A stretch of 14,239 nucleotides of DNA from CAYFMH01 sp964344775 (GTDB taxonomy: Bacteria; Patescibacteriota; Gracilibacteria; UBA4473), in assembly GCA_964344775.1 (NCBI GenBank), contig CAYFOO010000036.1, positions 1-14,239 of the forward strand, read 5' to 3'. Under the pieces are notes generated by a model. It was not told where the DNA came from. It saw nothing but the letters and a program-made list of their open reading frames with translations, and did not search any database. Of this stretch, positions 1 to 6,190 are shown one piece after another; within the stretch, counting starts at the first letter, position 1; each line of letters starts with the position of its first letter. The translations under genes and the position numbers were made by a program.

Positions 1-137
1 TGGGGATTGGGGATAATGCACCTGTCGCTTTTTTTATTGTGCAGAAACTCTAATAACGCCGCATAAATACTATTTTAAAAATTTCTGTCAAAAAAACCGA
101 TTAATTCTCCCCCTTGCAGGGGGCGGTTGGAGGGGGT
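1..137. other. Upstream non-coding region before the phosphomannomutase gene
   Basis: No gene is supported here. The stretch is AT-rich apart from its 3' end. I looked for a promoter and found no convincing -35/-10 pair at normal spacing. The 3' end carries the C-run/G-run hairpin listed separately. The gene to the left, if any, lies outside the window. Confidence 0.5.
107..136 (+). repeat. C-run/G-run hairpin overlapping the ribosome binding site
   Basis: Five Cs (109-113) can pair with five Gs (119-123) across a TTGCA loop, or with a second run of five Gs (132-136) that forms part of the GGAGGGGG ribosome binding site just before the ATG at 138. The two pairings exclude each other, so the stretch could in principle control access to the start. 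It could also simply be a GC-rich dispersed repeat. The GC-rich block stands out from the AT-rich DNA upstream. Confidence 0.4.
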
Positions 138-1553
138 ATGATAAAATTAACAAACACAATGATCCTCAACCCCAAAATATTTCGAGCCTACGACATCCGT
201 GGCGAGAGCTTCATCGACTTCGATGAAGATGGATTTTTTGTGATTGCGGCCGCTTTTGGGAAGTACATTGCCGACAAGTTTAAAATTGAAAAACCAAAAC
301 TCTTTGTCTCCGGAGATGGGAGAAACTCGATGGGAGAACTTTATCCAGCTGTAATTGCCGGCTTGGAATTAGCAAATTGTGAGGTCACCTGGGGCGGTAC
401 GATCCCGACGCCGATTAATTATTTTGCCTTTCATGAAGGCGACTTCAATGCGTCCATCCAAATTACTGCCTCACACAATCCCGCACAAGACAACGGACTG
501 AAACTGACGGATCAAAATGGAGCGGTCTGTGGAGATGAAATTCAAAAAATCCGAAAACTGGCCGAGTGCACAGAGTGTCGAAAAACAAAAGATTTCGGTG
601 AATGTACCGCCGAGTGTCATGCCCAAGAATACGCAGAGAAATATTTTGAAAAACTTACTTTTATCCAATCAAAAATCATCGCCAAAAAGCTCGTTGTCGA
701 TGCCGGAAACGGTGTGGCGGGGATGTACTACCCGGCACTTTTTGAAAAAATGGGACATCAGGTGACTCAACTTTTTTGCGATTTGGATGGAAACTTTCCC
801 AATCACCAACCCGACCCTGAACGGCCAGAGAATCTCAAAGATTTGATCACAAAAGTGCAGGAGGAAAAAGCCGACTGGGGCTTTGCTTTCGACGGAGATG
901 GAGATCGTGTGGGTATTGTGAACGGGAATGGAGAAATTTTATCAGCGGATAAAATCCTCTTTGTGCTTGCCACAGACTTTCTCAGTCGAAATCCAGGAGA
1001 GAAAATAGTTCTCGACATCATGTGCTCTCCCATCCTGATGGATAAAATTGAAAAATTAGGCGGCCAAGTCATCCGGTCAAAGACCGGTCACTCCTTCATC
1101 GAAGAAAACATGAAAGCAGAAAAAGCTTTTCTCGGAGGAGAACAGAGCGGACACTTCATGTTTGGAGAGAATTTTTATGGGCACGATGATGCGATGTTGG
1201 CCTCCCTTCGGTTCCTCGAAGCGATTGAGAATAATCCTGATCTCATCACCGAAATCACGGACAATTGGCCCGAAATGCTCGAATTTTCTGAGAAATTCAC
1301 CTCCCCCGATGAGCAGAAGTTTGAAGTGCTTAAAAATGTCACCAAGCAACTGATCTCGGATTTTGAGAATTCGGATGTGCAAATCGACACCATCGATGGG
1401 ATCCGCCTAGACTTCGGCGATCAAGAATGGGCCATCATCCGCTGTTCCAATACTTCACCGAAGATTGCCATTCGGATTGAAGCAAGATCTGCAGAAAGTT
1501 TGGACGAGAAAAAAGAGATGTTGGTGGGTGTTTTGGAGAAGTTCAATCAATAA
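138..1553 (+). CDS. Phosphomannomutase/phosphoglucomutase (alpha-D-phosphohexomutase family)
   Basis: This enzyme interconverts hexose 6-phosphates and hexose 1-phosphates in the cytoplasm, supplying sugar nucleotides for surface polysaccharides. It is a ManB/AlgC/PgcA-type protein of 471 aa, a normal family length. The landmarks appear in order: FRAYDIRG near the N-terminus; TASHNP with the phospho-serine at about residue 112; the metal loop DGDGDR starting at about 252; the sugar-binding loop GGEQSGH at about 333; and the phosphate-binding RCSNTSP at about 435. All key residues are present. I chose the ATG at 138 because a G-rich Shine-Dalgarno lies just upstream, although the spacing is short. 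The ATG at 159 (MILNPKIFRAYDIRG) is the alternative, and the in-frame TTG at 114 is unlikely. Substrate preference (mannose or glucose) cannot be told from sequence. No terminator was seen after the stop. Confidence 0.93.
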   Translation: MIKLTNTMILNPKIFRAYDIRGESFIDFDEDGFFVIAAAFGKYIADKFKIEKPKLFVSGDGRNSMGELYPAVIAGLELANCEVTWGGTIPTPINYFAFHEGDFNASIQITASHNPAQDNGLKLTDQNGAVCGDEIQKIRKLAECTECRKTKDFGECTAECHAQEYAEKYFEKLTFIQSKIIAKKLVVDAGNGVAGMYYPALFEKMGHQVTQLFCDLDGNFPNHQPDPERPENLKDLITKVQEEKADWGFAFDGDGDRVGIVNGNGEILSADKILFVLATDFLSRNPGEKIVLDIMCSPILMDKIEKLGGQVIRSKTGHSFIEENMKAEKAFLGGEQSGHFMFGENFYGHDDAMLASLRFLEAIENNPDLITEITDNWPEMLEFSEKFTSPDEQKFEVLKNVTKQLISDFENSDVQIDTIDGIRLDFGDQEWAIIRCSNTSPKIAIRIEARSAESLDEKKEMLVGVLEKFNQ

Positions 1554-1594
1554 ATTAGTCTGAATTCCCCATATTTATGCTTGTATAAAACTTT

Positions 1595-1623
1595 TTGACT
1601 TTTTATTTATTTTGTGTTATAAT
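1595..1623 (+). promoter_or_regulatory. Consensus sigma70-type promoter of the unknown structured RNA
   Basis: TTGACT (1595-1600), a 17-base spacer and a perfect TATAAT (1618-1623). The predicted transcription start is about 1629-1631, which puts the first hairpin at the very 5' end of the transcript. It is too far from rplJ, and separated from it by a terminator, to be simply the rplJ promoter. Confidence 0.85.
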
Positions 1624-1628
1624 TATAA

Positions 1629-1838
1629 GAGTTAGTATTTCCTAACCCCATTCACATGACTCCCAATTACGTGAGTTATTACACCCCACAGCGTGTTTCT
1701 CAGATCAGAAAGAGACACATCGCAAATTCGGCTATCAACGTAAAACGCCGAATAAGTTCAATCTTTCGAAAAGAAAGATAACTCACCAGGATCGGATTCA
1801 GAATGTAAAAAAGTCGGGCATCTGTTCGGCTTTTTTTT
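1629..1838 (+). ncRNA. Candidate structured small RNA of unknown class, about 210 nt
   Basis: This unit has its own consensus promoter and intrinsic terminator. The predicted RNA begins with a small hairpin (GTTAG 1631-1635 with CTAAC 1642-1646). A long-range stem pairs 1671-1679 (GTGAGTTAT) with 1778-1786 (ATAACTCAC), nine perfect pairs. It encloses three hairpins: 1693-1700 with 1711-1718 (8 pairs, one G-U); 1726-1732 with 1747-1753 (7 pairs); and 1761-1767 with 1773-1779 (7 pairs, GAAAA loop). The last hairpin shares two bases with the long stem, so the two would stack end to end. The result is a cloverleaf-like four-way junction. It is not a tRNA and does not look like tmRNA, 6S, SRP RNA or RNase P. 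A 41-codon ORF (ATG 1656, TAA 1779-1781; very basic product) lies inside but has no ribosome binding site. RNA function is therefore preferred, but a small basic protein is not excluded. Confidence 0.65.
1807..1838 (+). terminator. Intrinsic terminator of the structured RNA
   Basis: GTCGGG (1813-1818) pairs with TTCGGC (1825-1830), with G-U pairs, across a CATCTG loop. The stem is flanked by six As upstream and eight Ts downstream, which lengthens it and gives the U-tract. The A/T symmetry means it could also work on the minus strand. The 3' arm TTCGGC repeats the 5' arm of a hairpin at 1727-1732. Confidence 0.8.
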
Positions 1839-1880
1839 ACCTTAATTTTTCATTTTGAATTTTAAATTTTGCATTTTTCA

Positions 1881-1908
1881 TTGACAAAAACTTTTTGCTT
1901 CTCATAAT
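1881..1908 (+). promoter_or_regulatory. Promoter of the rplJ-rplL operon
   Basis: A perfect TTGACA (1881-1886), a 16-base spacer and CATAAT (1903-1908). Transcription should start near 1915, directly before the closing stem of the L10 leader, so the leader would form the exact 5' end of the rplJL mRNA. Confidence 0.8.
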
Positions 1909-1914
1909 CCCCCC

Positions 1915-2050
1915 CCGCGTCAAAGACCACTGGCATACAAGTTAAGTCCAGTCAAGACGAGAAAGAATCCGTTTAAAAAAGGTTTAAGCTCCGTGCTTAA
2001 ACATCCCTTTCTCCCAAAGTTTTTGATGCGATCTCAAAAACTTTTTTTAT
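1915..2050 (+). promoter_or_regulatory. Ribosomal protein L10 leader (autoregulatory mRNA element)
   Basis: The element lies between the rplJ promoter and its start codon. Its core fits the L10 leader pattern as I remember it. An outer stem CGTC/GACG (1918-1921 with 1956-1959) leads to an asymmetric purine-rich internal loop containing AAAGACC, like a kink-turn. An inner stem ACTGG/CCAGT (1929-1933 with 1948-1952) follows, with TTAAG in its loop. Downstream are GAGAAAG/CTTTCTC (1959-1965 with 2007-2013), which encloses a perfect 8-pair hairpin (1982-1989 with 1995-2002), and then an intrinsic terminator. In this family L10, or the L10-L12 complex, binds the leader and represses its own operon. 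The terminator suggests transcription attenuation, as described for Bacillus subtilis rplJL. The mechanism is inferred. A 10-base direct repeat (CTAAGTTCTA at 2065 and 2079) lies between the leader and the ATG. Confidence 0.75.
2016..2048 (+). terminator. Leader terminator (attenuator) before rplJ
   Basis: AAAGTTTTTGA (2016-2026) pairs perfectly over 11 bases with TCAAAAACTTT (2034-2044) around a 7-base loop. A run of seven Ts (2042-2048) follows. It lies within the 5' UTR, about 45 bases before the rplJ ATG, so it can only make sense as a conditional terminator. The stem is AT-rich and so of modest strength, which suits a regulated site. Confidence 0.7.
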
Positions 2051-2093
2051 TTAGAGTCTAAGCTCTAAGTTCTACCAACTAAGTTCTAACACC

Positions 2094-2645
2094 ATGGCAA
2101 CTTCAAAAGCAAAAAAAGGTGATCAACTCAAAGCTCTAGAGGCGAAACTTAAAGATTCTGCTGGAGTAGCATTTGTTCACTACATCGGACCAACAGTGGA
2201 AGAAGTACAAACCGTACGTCGAGACCTCCGATCACAAGGGATGTCGTACTCTGTGTTGAAAAAAACACTCATGGCACTGGCCGCAAAAAATACTGGTGTA
2301 GCAGAGTTTTCTGCTGATGATCTCGAAGGTCCTGTAGCCGTGATTGTCTCTGACAGTGATGAGATCGCTCCAGCCGCCGCGATCAAAAAGCTCAAAAAGG
2401 ACTTTTTCGATAAAACCAGTAAATCAACCAAGTTTGATTTCGCAGGATCGATCTTCGAAGGGAAATTCCTCAACGCAGAAGAAACCGCCGCACTCGCCAA
2501 TACTCCATCCCGAGAAGAATCTCTCGGAAAAATCGTGGGTATGCTCCGATCTGGACCACAGAAACTACATGGTATCTTGGGATCTGGACTTCGTGGTATC
2601 CACGCCGCACTCAACGATGCGGAGAAATTTGCTAAGGCAGCTTAA
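2094..2645 (+). CDS. rplJ: Large ribosomal subunit protein uL10
   Basis: uL10 forms the base of the ribosomal stalk. Its N-terminal domain binds the L11-binding region of 23S rRNA and its C-terminal helix carries the L12 dimers that recruit translation GTPases. The 183-aa product is slightly longer than usual. It has the typical N-terminal pattern (LKALEAKLKDSAGVAFVHYIGPTVEEVQTVRRDLR), the VLKKTL segment, the AVIVSDSDEIAPAAAIKKLKK stretch, and an Ala-rich C-terminal helix ending in FAKAA that would bind L12. The ATG at 2094 is the only sensible start, and no Shine-Dalgarno is visible before it. rplL follows 40 bases later in the same direction. The usual neighbours rplK, rplA and rpoB are absent here. 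Control is probably through the upstream L10 leader and attenuator. Confidence 0.96.
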   Translation: MATSKAKKGDQLKALEAKLKDSAGVAFVHYIGPTVEEVQTVRRDLRSQGMSYSVLKKTLMALAAKNTGVAEFSADDLEGPVAVIVSDSDEIAPAAAIKKLKKDFFDKTSKSTKFDFAGSIFEGKFLNAEETAALANTPSREESLGKIVGMLRSGPQKLHGILGSGLRGIHAALNDAEKFAKAA

Positions 2646-2685
2646 ATTGCATTTATAAATTATTATTTCTTAACCCATTCTAAAA

Positions 2686-3099
2686 ATGTCTGAAGAAAAT
2701 GAAGTAACGGTAGAACTCAGTAAAGATGAGAAAGCCGTAGTGGACGCCATCGAAAAATTGACGGTGATCCAAGCCAGTAACGTAGCCAAGTATTTTGAAG
2801 AAAAATACGGAATCAGTGCTGCTGCTCCTGTAGCAGTCGCTGCAGCTGGAGCAGCTCCAGCTGGAGGCGGCGAAGAAGCCGCTGAAGAAAAATCAGCCTA
2901 CAATGTAGTGCTGAAAGACGCTGGGGCACAAAAAATCGCCGTGATCAAAGTCGTCCGAGAAGTGACTGGACTTGGTCTTGGAGAAGCAAAAGCTCTGGCT
3001 GACGGAGGAGGAACCGTGAAAGAAAACGTGAAGAAAGATGAAGCTGAAGAGATGAAAAAGAAATTTGAAGACGCTGGTGCGACGATTGAGCTTGAATAG
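2686..3099 (+). CDS. rplL: Large ribosomal subunit protein bL12 (L7/L12)
   Basis: bL12 is the multicopy stalk protein that dimerises and binds elongation and initiation factors. The 137-aa product is a little longer than the usual 120-130 aa. An N-terminal dimerisation domain (about 8-45, ending KYFEEKYGIS) is followed by a flexible Ala/Gly/Pro-rich hinge (about 46-70). The conserved globular domain (about 71-137) carries KIAVIKVVREVTGLGLGEAKALADG, the factor-binding face. The extra length is in the hinge and acidic linker. It is co-transcribed with rplJ and followed by a strong terminator. No Shine-Dalgarno is visible before the ATG. Identification is secure. Confidence 0.97.
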   Translation: MSEENEVTVELSKDEKAVVDAIEKLTVIQASNVAKYFEEKYGISAAAPVAVAAAGAAPAGGGEEAAEEKSAYNVVLKDAGAQKIAVIKVVREVTGLGLGEAKALADGGGTVKENVKKDEAEEMKKKFEDAGATIELE

Positions 3100-3120
3100 T
3101 TTTTTATTCAAAAATCACAT

Positions 3121-3151
3121 AAAAACCTTGGTCGGAAGATCAGGGTTTTTT
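3121..3151 (+). terminator. Strong intrinsic terminator after rplL
   Basis: A 13-pair stem (3121-3133 with 3138-3150, two G-U pairs) closes on a GGAA tetraloop, with five As at the base and six Ts at the end. It sits 21 bases after the rplL stop and ends the rplJL operon. Confidence 0.9.
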
Positions 3152-3350
3152 ATTCGTCAATTGCTTTACTTTCTTTTTCTTGGGACAGGTACTTGTCGTC
3201 GCAAAAAAGCCGGAATTTCTAACTCACCATCTACTGGTCTTTCTACCATTGATATTTTTCAATAAAAGTCGCACACAAAATAGTTCGTTTTTTCAGTTTG
3301 TCGAACGTTTCTTGCTAAAACAACAAAAAACAGTTAAGAACACCTCTCAA
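3152..3350 (+). other. Non-coding gap before elp3
   Basis: About 200 bases with no credible gene. The elp3 frame stays open upstream to a TTG at 3180, but the predicted residues there look non-conserved. A weak promoter-like pair, TTGCTA plus TAAGAA at 17-base spacing, lies just before the ATG and would give an almost leaderless mRNA. A small inverted repeat (GTTCG/CGAAC, about 3283-3306) is present. None of these is strong. Confidence 0.4.
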
Positions 3351-5030
3351 ATGCCCACTAAAAAATTCGGCCAGCACCAAATCATCGAGCATCCAAAAGC
3401 CGTCGAAAAAATGCTTCGGGAGCTCTGTGCTGATATCCCAAAATCTGGAAAAGCACTAGAAAAAAGGAAATATGCTTTTTCGGCACGGGAAGAAGTACCG
3501 ACTATTTCCGGACGAGATCTCCTCGCAGTAGCAGAAAAAAAGAAGATTGAAATCCCTACAGACCTGGAAATCTTACTCAGAAAAAGAGCGGTTCGGACGA
3601 TCTCTGGGGTCTCCCCCATCGGGATCCTCACCAAACCATTCCCCTGCCCCGGAAAATGCGTGTACTGCCCGACCGAGGTCCGCATGCCAAAAAGTTATCT
3701 CTCCTCTCAACCCGCTGCTGCACGAGCGGTGAGAAATAAATTCCATCCATATGAACAGGTCAAAAATCGAATCCTGGCACTCAAAGAATCCGGACATCCG
3801 ACTTCTAAGCTAGAACTCATCGTGATGGGAGGGACCTGGAGCTTCCTGCCAAAACATTACCAGAGTTGGTACATCAAGAAATGTTTTGATGCCGCAAACG
3901 ATGTAAAGACGCAGCACGCTGAGTCTCTGGCCGAAGCACAAAAGATCAACGAAACCGCAAAACAACGAATCATCGGAATCACCCTCGAAACCCGTCCCGA
4001 TTTCATCACGGAGAAAGAACTGCTTCGCATGCGGAAACTAGGCTGTACGCGGTTAGAAATGGGCGTCCAAACCCTGGATGATGACGTGCAAAAACTCACA
4101 AAACGAGGCCACACCAGAAAAGAAGTGATCCGTGCGACAAAGCTTTTGAAGGATTTTGGGTTTAAAATTTGCTATCACCTGATGCCGGGACTCCCTGGAT
4201 CAACCCCAGAGAAAGATTTGGCTTGGATGCAGGAGGTTTTTGAAAATCCAGATTTTTGCCCGGATTTTGTGAAGGTCTATCCCTGTGTGGTGCTCGACAA
4301 CAGCGAACTAAAAAACTGGTGGGAAAAAGGGAAATTCCAACCGATTGAAGAAAAAGAACTTATCAAGCTCCTCCTGCAATTCAAAAAAACAGTCCCACCC
4401 TGGGCCAGAATCATGCGACTAATGCGGGACATCCCAGCCGATGATGTGATCGGCGGCGTCACGCTCTCAAACCTCAGACAAGTGATAAAACACCAACCGG
4501 AAAAACTGCAACAGCTCGTAGGAAAAGAGTTTTTTAAAAAAAATAATTTGGATCCACACGCCTGGCCCTGTCAGTGTGTGCGATGTCGAGAGGTGGGATT
4601 TACTCAGATAAATAGTTCAAAAACTTCCTTGGAGGGTGAAAAACCAGTTTTAAAACGCCGAGACTATGACGCAAGTGAAGGAAAAGAAGTTTTCCTCAGC
4701 TACGAATCCCCCGACGAAAAAGTGATTTATGCCCTCCTTCGGCTTCGCCTCCCCAGCAGGCGAGATTCGCGAATCTCGCCTGCTGTATTGGATGATGCCG
4801 CCCTCATCCGAGAAGTCCACAGCTACGGCCACGAAAAATCTGTGGGAGAAGGAGCTGGTATTGGCCAACATCGTGGCCTGGGAAAAAAACTCATCACCGA
4901 AGCAGAACGAATTGCCCGGGAAGAATGGAAAAAAAAGAAAATCACGATCATTTCCGGCATTGGCACACGAGAATATTATCAAAAGCTCGGGTACAAAATC
5001 AAATCTACCTACATGACAAAAAGCCTTTAA
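3351..5030 (+). CDS. elp3: Elp3-type radical SAM / GNAT tRNA uridine(34) acetyl-CoA-dependent transferase
   Basis: Elp3 makes the carboxymethyl-type modification at C5 of wobble uridine 34 in certain tRNAs, using SAM and acetyl-CoA. In prokaryotes it acts without the other Elongator subunits. The product has 559 aa. The 4Fe-4S motif CxxxCxxC is C99, C103 and C106 (CPGKCVYC). Elp3 hallmarks follow: YLSSQPAAARA, GGTWSFLP, GITLETRPD, LEMGVQTLDDDV, YHLMPGLPGS and MRLMRDIP. Cysteines at 407, 409 and 412 (CQCVRCREVG) sit between the domains. The C-terminal GNAT domain has the acetyl-CoA loop QHRGLGKKL at about 506 and ends GTREYYQKLGYKIKSTYM. The start at MPTKKFGQ is chosen because the open frame before it is unlike the family. 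A perfect 32-bp palindrome sits in frame at residues 468-479, at the start of the GNAT domain. No Shine-Dalgarno is seen. Confidence 0.93.
   Translation: MPTKKFGQHQIIEHPKAVEKMLRELCADIPKSGKALEKRKYAFSAREEVPTISGRDLLAVAEKKKIEIPTDLEILLRKRAVRTISGVSPIGILTKPFPCPGKCVYCPTEVRMPKSYLSSQPAAARAVRNKFHPYEQVKNRILALKESGHPTSKLELIVMGGTWSFLPKHYQSWYIKKCFDAANDVKTQHAESLAEAQKINETAKQRIIGITLETRPDFITEKELLRMRKLGCTRLEMGVQTLDDDVQKLTKRGHTRKEVIRATKLLKDFGFKICYHLMPGLPGSTPEKDLAWMQEVFENPDFCPDFVKVYPCVVLDNSELKNWWEKGKFQPIEEKELIKLLLQFKKTVPPWARIMRLMRDIPADDVIGGVTLSNLRQVIKHQPEKLQQLVGKEFFKKNNLDPHAWPCQCVRCREVGFTQINSSKTSLEGEKPVLKRRDYDASEGKEVFLSYESPDEKVIYALLRLRLPSRRDSRISPAVLDDAALIREVHSYGHEKSVGEGAGIGQHRGLGKKLITEAERIAREEWKKKKITIISGIGTREYYQKLGYKIKSTYMTKSL
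4754..4785. repeat. Perfect 32-bp palindrome inside elp3
   Basis: The left half CAGCAGGCGAGATTCG (4754-4769) is followed directly by its exact reverse complement (4770-4785), with no loop. It is read in frame within elp3 and yields SRRDSRISPA. The symmetry gives the same peptide from the opposite strand. It lies in the variable linker between LRLPS and ALIREVHSYG of the GNAT domain, where family members vary in length. It looks like a palindromic element tolerated in coding sequence, similar in principle to the Rickettsia palindromic elements. Confidence 0.85.
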
Positions 5031-5035
5031 TTTAT

Positions 5036-5064
5036 TTGACATTTTATAATAAATATGACATAAT
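5036..5064 (+). promoter_or_regulatory. Promoter of the DHH phosphoesterase gene
   Basis: A perfect TTGACA (5036-5041), a 17-base spacer and CATAAT (5059-5064). It starts six bases after the elp3 stop. The predicted start is near 5071, just before an AGGA ribosome binding site (5073-5076) nine bases ahead of the ATG, so the leader is very short. This gene is therefore probably not dependent on elp3 read-through. Confidence 0.85.
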
Positions 5065-5085
5065 AAGAAGCTAGGACTTGAAAAA

Positions 5086-6078
5086 ATGACTAATTCACCA
5101 ATCATAGAAGCGAAAGATCTAGAAAACCTGAAGCAATATCTAGCTACCAGGCCAAAGATTATTATCTTGGCTCATGCTAATCCAGATGGAGATACTTTTG
5201 GTGGAGCTCTGGCTCTCTACCTGGGACTCAAAAACATTGGAATGTCCGTAAATATCGCTTGTATCGATAAAATTCCTCAAAAATTGCAATTTCTCGAAGC
5301 AGCTCATGAAGTAGATACAGATTTTAATGAAAACGAGTTTGATTCGGTTTGTTTTGTGGATTGCGGCGATAAAAAAATGGTAAAATTTCAAGAAACAAAG
5401 CCTCGAATCCTTTCAGAAGAAATGGTAAAAATAAACATTGATCATCACGCTTCCAATGATCACTTCGGAGAAATGAACTTTGTAGCAGAAAATGCCACTT
5501 CTTCCACAGAAGTCGTGTACCGAATTTTACAAGAATTAGAAATTCATATCACCCCCCAAATGGCCACAGCTCTACTGCTTGGTCTTTATACGGACACCGG
5601 AGCATTTATGCACCAAAATACAAAACCAGAAAGTTATTTCGTCGCTTCAGAACTAGTAAAACTCGGAGCCAACATCTCTCAAATCGCTAAAAACATCTTT
5701 CTCTCTTACGATCTCAAAACTTTCAAATTGTGGGGAAAAGTACTACAAAATCTCCACATCACCAAAGAAGGAGCGGCTATCGTAGGAGTAAAAAAAGAGG
5801 ATTATGAATCCATCGGTGCTTCACGAGGCGATCTAGAGGGCGTGATTGATTTTATCAATTCTGTTCCAGAAGCTCAATACGCCGTCATCCTCTCCGAAGA
5901 TGAAAAAGGAAACGTAAAAGCCAGCTTCCGTACTAGGAAACCGGACGTAGACGTCAAAGCCATTGCAGAAAAATTTGGCGGAGGCGGTCACATAAAAGCC
6001 GCCGGATTTACTTTCCCAAAAGGCCATCTCGAAAGAGAGATTAAATGGAAAATTATCGAAGACGAAGAGGAAGAATAA
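5086..6078 (+). CDS. nrnA: DHH/DHHA1 family phosphoesterase, NrnA-like (nanoRNase / pAp phosphatase)
   Basis: NrnA-type enzymes degrade very short RNA oligonucleotides from the 5' end and many also hydrolyse 3'-phosphoadenosine 5'-phosphate. They are Mn2+-dependent and cytoplasmic. The 330-aa length is typical. Metal-binding motifs are intact: HANPDGD at residues 30-36, the aspartate in FVDCGD at about 92, the DHH signature D119-H120-H121, and the aspartate of YTDTGAF further on. The C-terminal DHHA1 substrate-binding domain ends with GGGGHIKAAGF at about 298. It is one of only two genes here with a recognisable Shine-Dalgarno, and it has its own promoter. The exact substrate (nanoRNA, pAp or cyclic dinucleotide product pGpG/pApA) cannot be decided from sequence. 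Confidence 0.92.
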   Translation: MTNSPIIEAKDLENLKQYLATRPKIIILAHANPDGDTFGGALALYLGLKNIGMSVNIACIDKIPQKLQFLEAAHEVDTDFNENEFDSVCFVDCGDKKMVKFQETKPRILSEEMVKINIDHHASNDHFGEMNFVAENATSSTEVVYRILQELEIHITPQMATALLLGLYTDTGAFMHQNTKPESYFVASELVKLGANISQIAKNIFLSYDLKTFKLWGKVLQNLHITKEGAAIVGVKKEDYESIGASRGDLEGVIDFINSVPEAQYAVILSEDEKGNVKASFRTRKPDVDVKAIAEKFGGGGHIKAAGFTFPKGHLEREIKWKIIEDEEEE

Positions 6079-6190
6079 AAAATATCCACACAAAAAAATA
6101 AAAGAAAATTGGACTATTTGACAATTTGATGATTTGCTAATTTTCCAATCTCCCAATAATCTAATTCTCTAACTTTCGAGACAATAAAAA
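6079..6190. other. Gap between convergent genes
   Basis: 112 AT-rich bases of low complexity with short recurring words (TTTGA/TTTGC/AATCT). No clear hairpin terminator was found for either converging gene. A TTGACA occurs at about 6119 but has no matching -10 at normal spacing. Confidence 0.4.

Noticed and set aside
2180..2614. Minus-strand 144-aa open frame opposite rplJ
   Set aside because: It is a shadow of the rplJ coding sequence with no independent signal.
3180..3350. Upstream in-frame extension of elp3 from a TTG
   Set aside because: The 57 extra residues look unlike the family, there is no ribosome binding site, and the ATG at 3351 gives a normal N-terminus.
4650..5105. Minus-strand 151-aa open frame opposite the end of elp3
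   Set aside because: It is a shadow of elp3. Its odd SRRDSRISPA match arises because the palindrome reads the same on both strands.
6119..6150. Promoter at TTGACA in the convergent gap
   Set aside because: No -10 element at normal spacing and no gene downstream in that direction for several hundred bases.
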